Of a stretch of DNA of 64,000 nt, positions 26,875-37,812 are shown one piece after another (position 1 is the stretch's first letter; every line of letters begins with the position of its first letter). This DNA is from Megamerina dolium (Eukaryota > Arthropoda > Insecta > Diptera > Megamerinidae): NCBI GenBank assembly GCA_963854835.1, contig OY978526.1:14773277-14837276 (forward strand), written 5' to 3'. The notes below the pieces were generated by a model. The model was not told the DNA's origin. It searched no databases and was given only the letters and a program-made list of their open reading frames with translations. The translations under genes and the position numbers were made by a program.

Positions 26875-27840
26875 TATAGTCGGTATGGGCCGACCGAATT
26901 ATACCCTGCACATGTTGGCGCATATATTCATCTTTTTTTTATTTTCACAACTTTATGTGGGAGCTATATTAAATAGTAGGCGTGGCTGAAATATGGTCAT
27001 CTCAGGTGAAGTATTTTGTAAGTTGTGGGGGTTCTAAAGTTTAAGATAGTCTCGCGACTTTGTGTGGAAGCTATATTAATTAGTAGGCGTGGTTCGCTGA
27101 TTTCCTGCAAGTTTATTACAAACGATCATATTAAAATTCATGCTAAAAATGATTGTTTTACGCTAAAAATTGTTAAAATTGTGGCTGTTTAAAAATATAA
27201 CAAATTCCGAGGTTTTATATGGGAGCTATTATAAACAATGGGCGTGGCTTGCCGATTTCTTGTAAATCTACTTATCTTACAATACTAATTCACAATTTAA
27301 ATATGGATGACATACGCTGAGTACTTCGTAAATTATAGCAGTTTCCGTTATTGTTCAAATTCTAAGACTTTGTATGGGAGCAACATAAAGAAGTGGGCAT
27401 GGCTTACTGTTTTAATACCAGCTACAATGCCAGCTACAATATAAATCTAAGTGGCAATAACCGTTGCTCTAGGTAAAAAACGGCCGATGTTACAACGGTT
27501 TAAATTTAAAAGAATTTTAGTCACTTTGTATGTGAGCTATTATAAAAAGTAGGCGTGGCTCGCACATTTCTGGCAAAATTATGTTGTCCCAGATGGTATA
27601 TTAAGTCGATTATAGCAAGTTTAACATTTTAAACATTTCGAGGTTAGTCATTTTGATCACATCGGCGTGGCAGTTCAATCAATCACCATTATCAATCTCG
27701 TTCATACTATTGGATCGTAAGTTACTCATGCCAAAAATGGTCGAAAGAGCTCAATATATGCACAAATTATCGTGCTTCAAGTGGTTACAAATATCTGATC
27801 GAAATGAATATACCTTGCTGCGTATGCAGGGTATAAAAAA
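26875..27840. mobile_element. Roughly 965-bp element with TTATACCCTGCA ends and five internal repeats
   Basis: The left end reads ATAGTCGGTATGGGCCGACC, then GAATTATACCCTGCAC. The right end reads TATGCAGGGTATAAAAA, whose reverse complement TTTTTATACCCTGCATA mirrors the left end. Inside are five degenerate repeats anchored on CTTTGTATGGGAGCTAT and AGTAGGCGTGGC, near 26,951, 27,058, 27,212, 27,368 and 27,525 (107 to 157 bp apart). No long open frame runs through it. It is probably a nonautonomous dispersed element. GTCGGTNNGGGCCGACC with TATACCCT is a form I believe is common in fly repeats, but I cannot name the family. Confidence 0.7.
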
Positions 27841-30292
27841 TAGCAATTACTTGATTAGTTTTGTATGTTTGTATTTTATTTTTGGTACATATATATATTT
27901 ATATGGCAATTCTGTATAATTAATAATCTATTTTATATGATAAATTAATTTAAAAGAGTTTGTACTTTCATTAGATAAAATCAGATGTGCATTAAATTAT
28001 TTGGCTGCTAAAGAAAAAAATCATATAGATATTATAGTTAAAGTTAATTTCTCAGAAATCAGATATTTCTGAGGTACATTATTTAACAAAAAAATTATGA
28101 AATGAAATGTAGAACATAAAGCATCGTTTTAGAAATACTGGGCTGTCAAACATTACTGATTACATACTCTGTGCCCTGGTTCTTGTCCTGCCTACATCTT
28201 TCACTTCACTTTCACTTCACATTCTCTGTGAATATACGACTAAATAATTAACTGAATTTAAAGTCAAAGAAATTTATTTAACTCTCTTCAGAATAGGGGA
28301 CAAGGTGTTAAAATTGATTAAGTTTAAATTAAAACACAAGGGTTCGGGTACAAAGGGTTATTTATCATACACTAGTATTGTTGGCAATATAAAAAATAAA
28401 ATAAAATAAATTCGTAGTATACATACATATTTTCTTGAATTTTAAGTAACAAAAAAATATTTGAATGTCATATAAATAAAATTATAGTCATAATGTACTT
28501 CGTTAAACATACCATAAGTATAAGTTGTATGACATTAATATACAAACATGTATATGCTACTTATAGTGTGTACGTCTTTATAAATATTGTAGTTATTACA
28601 TTTAGAGAAAAAAAAAACAAAATGCCAGAACATGAGTTTACAGGGAACATTTTTTTAAAAAGAAATCCCTTAGCTAGATTGATATGTGGAGCAATAAAAG
28701 TTAAATAACATAACTGTAGGTAGTGTGCATATATTTTGAGTAATGATATGCATATTATTATTCTGTTTTCTTTCTTGTTATTCTTGCCATTTTTGTTGCA
28801 TATTGTCGCATACAAGCATAGATAGAGGTGGTTAAATATAAAGACATTTTTAAAATGTTTTGCTAAAAGCGGTAAGAAGCTTAAAACTTGCATAAACCAT
28901 TTATGAAGTAATTTTTTTTTGTGATTATTTGTACATATCTACTTGTATATCCACGACATATGTACTAATAGAATTTGTAACAATATACTGATATGCATAT
29001 TCGGCAAGAGTGGGATAAGTGTGCCTACATATGTATTTACTACTTAGCTACATACATACTTGTAAGCATTTTAATTAATGGTATTTATTTGTAAATATTA
29101 TAACAATACATATATAATATGTACATTTTTTTATTGCTACAGCTGCCGAGATGAAATTTTCTTATTGTAGATAATAAATTTTTCAAATTTATTATTTTTT
29201 TTTTTTGTAACAAATCACACATTCTGCGCATTATTTTCCTTTTACATTTAACTATATGTGAGTTTGTCTGTATTTGTGTGTATGTATGTACATATTCTTA
29301 ATTTAAGTTATATGCATTTCATACGAGTATGAATTATAAATAAATAAATTTGCCTGACATTTTATTTATTTCGCATATTTGAAAGAAGAAAAGAGAAGAG
29401 TTTTTGAACGTCTGAAATTGTTTTATTTATATGGAAATATGTATATACATTTGTACATGTACAATACATATATAAATATATATATGAAAATTTTCAAAAC
29501 AAGCATATCAATTAAGGATTTTCAAGTCAAATTGAATTTATGTAAGTAAATTGCAAAAGAGAAACATAAACTTATTTGCCCAGGCAGTTTTACATTTCTC
29601 GTAGTACGTAGTTATGTTACGTGCAATAGAGCATATTACATGACATCAATAATTTACTTCATTTCTTTTTTAATTTTATATGCATTTTTCTACTCGTATA
29701 TGTATCTACGTATCTTTTGCTTATAATTTATTTATATTTGTTACAATTTTATTATTATTTAATATTTTTGCATTTCTTATGCAATTTATTTTAGAAAAGC
29801 TGATGCTCACATATGAGAATACATTTCATTCATTATCTTTGGATTTACGATTACCTTTTGCCATTATACTGTTTTTGGTTGCACGAAGAGGAGTTTTCTC
29901 CGGAAAGTTTTTCAATTTAATTATGTATATATTCTTTTGGAATTAAATTTTGCTATGTTTTTGTTGGCTATATCTTTATAAGGTGGTTATTATGATAAGC
30001 ATTATTGGCCATATAACAACATATTTTTTCTTGGTAAAATTATTAAAAGGAAAAGTTTTTTAAAATAGTATTTAAATATTAAATGTTATAGAATTAATAA
30101 TAATAGTAATAATAATGATAATAAATGAATAATAATATATAATTGCCATTATTCATCCAATAAAACAAAATTTGTATTTACACCATATTTCTTGAGTGTT
30201 ATTATAATTTAAAATATTTCTGTTCTAAAATAAAGAAATAAAAATTAAAACTATATTGGTGTTTATATTTATGTGTATGCGTATACAGTTTA
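27841..30292. other. Noncoding AT-rich DNA
   Basis: A 9-bp perfect hairpin (CTCAGAAAT/ATTTCTGAG, 5-nt loop) lies at 28,051-28,073, short enough to be chance. The membrane-like open frame at 29,680-29,946 is very AT-rich and I do not support it as a gene. Confidence 0.5.
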
Positions 30293-30753
30293 TTCAGGGT
30301 ATTTCAACAAGAAATATCATTTTAAATTTCCCATTATTTTTTAAGGTATTAATATACAACTGTCATTCTTTGGCATTTGACAAAGAAGAACTGGCGACTT
30401 TCAGATATGGATCGATAATGATTTCTCAAACATAATTATTCTGAGTGATAAGGTTTGTTTTTATCTGTCTAGATACGTGAATAAGCAAAACTTTCGCATC
30501 TGGGGCTCCAAAAACCCAAGAGCAATGATCGAACAACGTCTCCATCAACAACTACTGATAGTATGTGGTTCAAAAATTCATCAAAAGGATTGCCATATGC
30601 AAGAATAGTCACGGCGGACATTTGGCAGATATTGTATTCCATTACTAACCTCAGAGTTTGTACTTTGGATTAAAATAAAATTATCAGATTTTTTCAGAAA
30701 ATATTGTGTTTTTTTTTTTAAATTTTAAATGACATTTCTCGTTGAAAGACGCG
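30293..30753 (+). mobile_element. Internally deleted Tc1/mariner-superfamily element with inverted repeats
   Basis: The left arm at 30,297-30,330 (GGGTATTTCAACAAGAAATA, then TCATTTTAAATTT) and the reverse complement of the right arm at 30,720-30,752 (GCGTCTTTCAACGAGAAATG, then TCATTTAAAATTT) match in about 27 to 28 of 33 positions. Between them are the start of a transposase catalytic domain and its C-terminus. A TA flanks the right end, and a TA lies close to the left end at 30,291. The length is about 460 bp. From knowledge of the family a complete copy should be above 1 kb, so most of the catalytic domain is gone. It could only have moved with transposase supplied in trans. Confidence 0.85.
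30432..30648 (+). pseudogene. Transposase remnant (DDE/D type, VNKQN-R-IWG group)
   Basis: From 30,432 one frame reads IILSDKVCFYLSRYVNKQNF followed by RIWGSKNPR. The Asp of LSDK at 30,447-30,449 occupies the place of the first catalytic Asp in the SDEAHF motif of this group, and the E of that motif is replaced by K. The frame continues to VCG near 30,572, where the family VWCG motif has lost its Trp. Then another frame at 30,595-30,648 reads ICKNSHGGHLADIVFHY and ends with TAA, which fits the family C-terminus and its natural stop. The second and third catalytic acidic residues are missing. The same group is present in inverted orientation at 33.3-34.0 kb. Identification rests on remembered family motifs and I consider it secure. 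Confidence 0.85.
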
Positions 30754-32890
30754 TATATTAGAGTAAAAATTTTAATTCATTTTAGACATATCATTTTAAC
30801 TATGTTTTGAGCCAAAATCGTTCGTAGGTTTTTGTTGTCATTGTTTTTGATAATTAGTACCCCTCAAAAATCAAAATAAATACCCAAAGATTAGGTTAGC
30901 TTAGGCTTAGCTTCTTCTTTTACAATTGTTGACATTTTTTCATTGGGCCTTGTCCAAATCATAAGTTCATTACGCAAAAGAAGCAATTCTACAAATAATA
31001 GTAATTCTTGGCCGCATATATTCACTAAATCCATAATAACGTACGTTCTCGTACAGATGTCGTTTATTCATTTCATTTGTTTCTCTTTTGTGGTTATTTT
31101 TGATAAATTTTTTTGCACCTACAACAGCAGTGGTGCAACTTTAAATGAAGTATGCATGGAATACATATACAGTCATAATACAAATACGAACAAGACACAG
31201 TGATGAACAGCAACAATATCAACAGTAAGAAAAATAATGAAAACAATCATAATAACATCAAAAATGGGTAAAGTTGTACTGTGTACAATTTTTGTCCAAT
31301 TTTCTGCTTATTTAAAAGTTTCCATATAAAGGAAAGAACAGCTATAGGGAAAAAAAATTGCAAAATATAAAAACAAATATGATCTAGGTACATGCAGATA
31401 TACATGCACCATCCACATACAAATAATCTTATACGCAATTGTGGTCAGCATACAATATGTAAGTACTTAATAGATGCTCTTCTCCATAGACGGACATGTT
31501 CATACATTTGTCCATGTACGAGTAGACACATGAAATTTGAATGAATTTTTGCGTTAAAATCGGAATCGACTAGTTGAGTGTGAGTTCGGTCAGTTTGGAT
31601 GACACATCCGCTGCATGCATTCATTTTTTTGTATGTCATATAAAATTGGGCCAATGGGTGATGTTGCCATTCGATATGGAATTGGTGATGTGGCATGAAA
31701 CGTGTATCCATATGTCTTTATATAAATGTACATATGTGTGTATGGTGATATATTCTGTACGTAGCAATGGGCACGTAATTTTAGTTGTATTACATTTGCT
31801 TGCCACACTGTCATACAAGCTCCATATCCTCTTATGCTCTTCGTTAGTGTGGGTGTGGAATCGCATAGGTACGACTACTTGTGTATAAATGTATTTTTGT
31901 GTTACTGTTTCTTTGTATACATTTATTTATATGTTCACATGTGATTGTATATTATATGTGTATGTATGGACGTTTATGTGCATTTATTTTGCAGCAACTT
32001 TACTGTCTGTTTATATGTACACACATACATATACGCATATATGTACATCAATTTACATGTTTATATCGTCCGTCCATCCAATTGTCCATATGTCTATCTT
32101 TTCTCTTTTCCTCTCTCTCTCTCTCTCCATCTCTCTCATTTTCTGTCTATATATCATATAAACACACATTGTGACACACATACCGATGATATAGAGGCGA
32201 TTATGGAGTTTTATGAATTCTTTATGGGCTTATCATTCCTCTGTATTTTATTGTTGTTTCAATTTTGACTATTTATTACTATGACTATGAGATGATTTTT
32301 GTTTAATGTTGTTGTTGTTGTTGTTTTTGTTTTTCATATTTGAACCAAATTTTGTCTTTCGTGCCATTTTTCGTTCTTTCAAATATTCATGCATATGGCA
32401 TATTTCTTCATAGTACTGTTGTTGTTGTTGTTGTTGTTGCTATTGTTGTAGTTTGTTGGTTTTTTGATTATTTGCATTTCTTTTGGTTTATAGGCCTCAT
32501 GCAATAATAATGCAACAGAGAAATGTTGCAGTACAAATGCAACGATGCTTGCAATGTATGCATTGTAGGCATATATTCATGTACCTACATACGTATGAGT
32601 CTATAAGTATTTGTGCTTGTATATGTGCATACAAGTTGATATTTGTAAGTATATAAAAATTCCTATTACTATATGGACAAACGTATTGCTCGTTTGCTTG
32701 TTTGTTTGTTATATTATTTGCTGTGTGCATACGAAAATGTCTCAACTCTTGGTCAGACAGAACATGGCTCCTCTTGCAGTTAAATAAATTTAAAGGGTTA
32801 TCTATTTTGTCATTTTAGTAGTTAAGTTGCAAAAAAAAAAGAATAAATCTAGATTTCAATAAAATATAGTAAATATGTTGATTGGAATAT
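30754..32890. other. Noncoding with CT-rich and GTT repeats
   Basis: (CT)n-rich stretch at 32,110-32,137, (GTT)n at 32,309-32,326 and (GTT)n at 32,419-32,439. The pattern of three overlapping open frames at 31,881-32,268 is explained by TATG/CATA-rich and CT-rich sequence. No gene supported. Confidence 0.5.
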
Positions 32891-33325
32891 TTGGAATATA
32901 AAATCATCAAAGAGCCTTGTCATTATGTACGAAAGATAAGATCATCAAAAGGAACATTTTATATAGAATATAAGTTCATCTCCGTAGCTCAGTGGTTAAT
33001 GCGTTTACCTTCTGATCTGTAGGTTGCGGGTTCAATCTTTGGCTGTAGCATAACTTCGATATCGAAAAGACTTTTCTTTCGATCGGTACCCACCTGTTAG
33101 CACGAAATTGACAATTCTTCCAGAAAGTGGCCATGAAAGAGCTCTGTGACTAAACTCAGAAAATATAATGTCACTAGGATTCTTACATTCGGAACCGGCT
33201 AATATAAGTAGGTCCCTTCTAATACTGTCTTCGGGACCTATAAGTGTCATATGTATTTTTTTTTAAGTTTATCTAAAGGGCTTTGGGATTATATATGGAA
33301 TATCAGATCATCTAAAGAATCTTGT
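32890..33325. repeat. Degenerate minisatellite, about 36-bp unit, interrupted by a SINE
   Basis: The unit is close to GGAATATAAGATCATCTAAAG followed by GGCCTTGTCA. Copies start near 32,897, 32,933, 32,969, then after the SINE near 33,265 and 33,301, with spacings of 35 to 38 bp. The SINE at 32,982-33,264 is inserted inside one unit and splits it. Part of the match between the flanking decamers of the SINE could therefore reflect the minisatellite as well as a target duplication. Confidence 0.65.
32982..33264 (+). mobile_element. SINE copy 1, tRNA-derived head, best-preserved control boxes
   Basis: Box A, TAGCTCAGTGG, lies at 32,985-32,995, and box B, GGGTTCAATCT, at 33,028-33,038. The 32-bp gap between them is typical of a tRNA gene. 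The head is followed by a body shared with the copies at 21,350 and 46,608: CAATTCTTCCAGAAAGTGGC, GAAAGAGCTCTGTGAC, ACATTCGGAACCGGCTAATA and TAAGTAGGTCCCTTC. Flanking decamers AAGTTCATCT (32,972-32,981) and AAGTTTATCT (33,265-33,274) are a likely target-site duplication with one change. The body lacks a coding frame. From SINE biology, transcription is by polymerase III and insertion by a partner LINE; which LINE is unknown. Confidence 0.85.
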
Positions 33326-33990
33326 CAGGTAAGTGCTCGTTGCTTTTTGACTAATTTCGGCTCATATTTTGGATACAACTTTATATAAACTGGTTTTCAA
33401 ATGTTAAAGAGTGAGATTCGTTTCTACAGAAATATGATAATTCGCATGGCTTGACTGAAAAGAAATTCAACTGCATTAAATCACATGATCTAGAATGCCA
33501 GTTGGCATCACCAAATCTAGAAGTTACAACTTTCTAATACAACTTTCGAAATTTTAGGCCTAAATCAATTGGAACCATATAACTATAGAGCTGAGGATCG
33601 ATAGTAGACGTAATACATTCGACATTCACTTGCATCTATAACACCACCAGACTAAAATGCACAACATACAGTTACTTATATAGAAATCGCTGTCCTCTTC
33701 TAAGACCTTGAGCAACTGTGCTTATGCAGGTATGGTAATTTTCCTTAAACATGCATCTACCGAGTGAAGCTTTATCGAAGAAGAACATTTTGTTCGAAAT
33801 GTCGTGGTCCGTAGCTTGTTAGTCTAGAAACTTATCTTCAACGAATTTCATGATTAGAAGGTTTCAATTCTTGCTTCATTTGAAGTGAACCTACATCATA
33901 AGCATGGAGGTGTTAGTTCAAAATTTAAAAATTGTGCTGCAATGCCCCGTAGAATAAGTTCATATAATGGAAAACGTTGCTATTGTAGAA
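33325..33990 (-). pseudogene. Broken Tc1/mariner-superfamily transposase, near full domain order
   Basis: On the minus strand, pieces occur in the order expected for the VNKQN-R-IWG transposase group. QMKQELKPSNHEIR (33,841-33,882) is the linker after the DNA-binding domain. LLKVLEEDSDFY (about 33,682-33,717) precedes the first catalytic block. VTVCCAF, a stop, then SGGVI (33,637-33,675) corresponds to VTVWCAFWSGGVI, with one Trp changed to Cys and one to a stop. GDANWHSRSCDL (33,477-33,512) corresponds to the GDVNWPPRSCDL block before the third catalytic residue. The SDEAHF/VNKQN block between the second and third pieces is deleted. Multiple frames and stops show that it is dead. I find no inverted repeats, so boundaries are approximate. 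It is the same group as the element at 30.3 kb. Confidence 0.8.
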
Positions 33991-36779
33991 GGTTTTTTAC
34001 AATTGCTACAAAACCTGCTGTTGTTTGAAATTGAAAGAAAATTCCATATTTGTATAGATTTCAAATCTTAGAGTTTTACTTTTCAATCTATCAAATGGAT
34101 AACCCTTTAAATGAATATAAAACGTTGTTGTTGTTGTTTTTATGCTTGTGCATACATTTTGACAATCAACAAAAACAAAAAAAAAGACAAGTAAAGATTT
34201 TCATTTGCACTATTCATAGTCTAGCAATGAGTACTCATATATCGGTAATTAATTCTGTCAAAAACAAATGTACCCACATGCAAATAATATAAACATAAAG
34301 CAACAATAACAACATTTATAGAAGTAGTTGAAACAGTAGAATTGCTACTACAATATAACAATAGTAAGAAAACTCGTTATCATCATCACCATCATCATTA
34401 TTATTATGAAGATGATAATAATTCTTCTTCTGATTCTTCCTCATTCTATTCTTCTCTGCTGTTTTGGTTTGTGTGGTTGTGCTTATTCATAATTTATATG
34501 CTGTGGCTAAATGACAAATCACTTTAATACAGCCCAGCGACGGGCGAACGAATGAATGTTTCAATAGATAACATCACATACACATAGCTTTATACACTTA
34601 TACGTTGTTGTTGTTGTTGAAAAAATGAAATGCAATAAAATTTTAATTAATTGCTCAATTAGAAGAAACTAATATGAATTCTTTAAAAAATTCATATATT
34701 CAAAGTGTAAATGATTTTACATATGCACCTATACTCATACGTCTACCTTCTTTAGATGTACTAGCACCTCAGTTTACCTCAAGAGGTTTGTTTTGCTGCT
34801 GTCAGTCAATTAAAAAGCATCAATCAATATAGGCAATTTACGCTACATGTGTGTGAAGTGTGTGTGTGTGTGTGTATGTGTGTGTGAATACATGTCCAAT
34901 ATGTACATTGTACATTTTCTCATACTTCTACCACACAAGAAATCGGTACATTGCACTCTAAGCATTACTATTTGCCACCAATTGTAATTACAATTTATAA
35001 CTACATACTACCACCATGGCCACCATCACTACCACAACCAGTGCTCGTTATTGTCAAGAAAGCAATTACATTAAATCACCCCAATGAGTAAAATTCAAAT
35101 TGATTGTTGGCAACGAGTTTGACCACTTCACATTTTTGCATACTTTCTGTACGTTGAACTGCTTTAAGGTATCTAGTATGGGATATGTGCTACATGGGAA
35201 TAGTAATAAAAATATCTTGTGGCTTCTTACTCGATAAACGATTTTTACTTTTGCTGCCTTTACTCAATCATGTTTGACAAACTAACCAATTAATTACGAA
35301 TCACTTTAGATTTTTACCTTAATGGGGTTAACAATGATAGTTGGAAGCTCTTGAAAGAGTTATATAATTTTGTATTTTTACTATACGAACGAAATGAACA
35401 ATTTAATGTTATTGTTGTTGTGGTCACTTGTGCTGATACTGATGGCTTTAGTACTTGTTGTTGATGCTGGTCGGTATTGGCTACCGCCTAGGCCAGAGTA
35501 CGTGACGTGCACTCTCTCACTCATTTTTTTCTGGATAGGCACTCTTCTTAATTCCCAGTGTTGTTGATGTTTATTATGATTCTTAAGTGTGTACAAGAGA
35601 CAGTGCGCGCTACATTTTTATTCCCTGCTATCATTTTGTCTCTTTTAAAATTATAATAAATAAAAAGTTTTAATTTTAAATTTAATTTCTAAATCGTGAG
35701 TTTTTCAACCAGACAACAACAATAACCATTCACACAAAGACAACAAGTAGTACTTTGCCGACGTTAGGGTATACCGGCAACCTCTTCTATGGAATCAGCT
35801 ACGAATATTAAATTTTAAAGTCTTAAAAATAATGTATTATAAATATGCAACATATTCTTTATAAACACAATTTGGTTTCTCTATTTTCTTGCTTAAGTAG
35901 CTGCTTGCTAGTGGTTTATTATAAAAAATGAATTTCTTATTGTTGACGACGCATGTGGGAATGTATCTAGCGTATACGACTGAAGTGTTCTTGAAAATGT
36001 GTAAATAATAATATCTAATGTAATATATAGATGATTTGACTCTTGAAGAAGACTTTTATTTTTCCAAAGGAAATATAATTTTGGTTAAAATATTTTTAAA
36101 AACTTATTCCCTAGAAAAGTCGACTATTTGTTGCTATGACAAAATTCATTACAATATCTATTTACATATATTTTAACATAAACTTTACCAATCTTATTAT
36201 TTTTATGATTTATTATTTTTACGGTTTTTTGGCTTGGTACATATATTTTGATTGCATTAGAAGGAGCTTACTTAACATATAGTAACCGATTTCGGATAGC
36301 AGAATCATCGTAATGTTTTCTTTTTCTGAACTTTATTACAAAGCACTTTAAAAAGATTTTTCAGGGATAATATTTATTGTTGAAAAAATTGTTAATTGCT
36401 GGCCAATAATTGGAAATTGTTTGTTATTCCACAAACTTTTGCTTTTCTGAAAAAATGTGTTTGTATTTATTGAACTGAGAATCAAATAAGATTGCTCTAT
36501 ATCTATAAGGTCCATGAACCAACTGCCGTACGTCATTAAAATCTTCAAACAATATTTTGCATAAAAAAATTTTTTCAGTTTCATTTTGTACATATTGTGA
36601 AATAAGTGTATTGGATTCGAAAAGAAGTTAGTATTCATCATAATTTCGGCTGTGTTATCGGAATTGTGGAGTGGTGTCGTATGAAATTTAAAAATTAATT
36701 TAAATTCAGTAAGAAATTAATTTGTGGCAACATTATGCATTGAAGTACCATATAAACCTACATAGTACCTATAAACTAC
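33991..36779. other. Noncoding with simple repeats
   Basis: Contains (GTT)n at 34,121-34,138, a CATCAT run near 34,380-34,397, (GTT)n at 34,604-34,618 and GT-rich sequence at 34,859-34,886. The block at 35,400-35,600 is less AT-rich and open on both strands (minus frame contains GSQYRPASTTSTKAIS), but it lacks a start or splice evidence I would trust. Confidence 0.45.
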
Positions 36780-37197
36780 GAAAAACAACAATAGAAACAG
36801 CATCAGCGACAACAATGAGGACAATAACAGCTCAATATTAAATACAACAACAATGATGACAACAACAACAACAAGAACGAAACATTAACTGCAACAAAAT
36901 GAGGGGAACAACAACAAAAATATTAATTGATAACAACAACAACACCAATAATATTATCTATAATAAAATCAACAATGAATAACTACAAGAACAACAACAA
37001 CAATATTAACTACAACAACACTAATATTAACTACAATAACACTAATAGCGTTATCGACAAACACACCAACAATAAAATACAACAAGAACAACATTAACCA
37101 CACAACAACAACAACATTAACTACAACAACACCAATATTAAATACAACAACAAGACCAACATGAACTACAGCAACAACACTAACTACAAACACATTC

Positions 37198-37230
<33 letters not shown>

Positions 37231-37335
37231 CCGGGTACAACAACAATGGCAATACATCAATTTCAAGTTGCATAAAAGCCGCTGGCCACATAAAATATCG
37301 CATAAACAGTAACAACAACAACAACAAAAATACAT
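36780..37335. repeat. CAA/AAC-rich low-complexity region with a minisatellite-like core
   Basis: Nearly the whole stretch is built from ACAACAAC and the phrase ATTAACTACAACAACACTAA with variants, for example near 37,004, 37,027 and 37,115. A pure (AAC)n run lies at 37,199-37,230. The Val-rich minus-strand open frame is an artefact of this composition. The repeated phrase suggests slippage expansion of a longer unit beyond plain trinucleotide drift. Confidence 0.85.
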
Positions 37336-37778
37336 AGACAGTGTGTTCGAAATGCCAAAGTAGAAGGCACATTAACTAATTTATTGGTTTGCAGCAACAG
37401 GAGGAGTAAGTAGTAGTTGTAGTAGATGATATTGAGTGCAAGTCTTATGCTCAGCAGAGGCTCAAACCATGAAGATGAGACACTTGCGGTGTTTGAGGAG
37501 CACGTATGTGTGTGTGAGCTTCAACAAGAAAAATATGAAGTGCAATAATAAGATGAATATCACAAGTATACACAAAAGCTAATATCTCCATACTCGTATA
37601 TGTTAAGTAAGTATAGCTAATGATAAAGAAAGAGAGACAGAGAGAGAGAGAGACATAAAGTGAAATGGAGCTTACTACTACTGTTCTCTTGGCTTGATGT
37701 TCATGGCTCAAGGTCGTTGCAGCGGAATAAAATCATCTTGCACTTTTTACAATCAGAGGAATATACGTAGGAATAAAT

Positions 37779-37812
<34 letters not shown>

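Noticed and set aside
26732..26989. 85-residue plus frame with a hydrophobic start
   Set aside because: It begins at a non-ATG codon and runs into the end of the TTATACCCTGCA element, so the frame crosses a repeat boundary.
32985..33038. A functional tRNA gene
   Set aside because: Box A and box B are present, but an aminoacyl stem does not close, the anticodon stem is poor, and the sequence continues into a body shared with two other SINE copies.
35381..35596. Minus-strand frame of varied composition
   Set aside because: The start is a TTG, the opposite strand is equally open, and no splice or family evidence supports it.
36969..37199. Val-rich minus-strand open frame
   Set aside because: It results from the AAC-rich low-complexity tract read in reverse.
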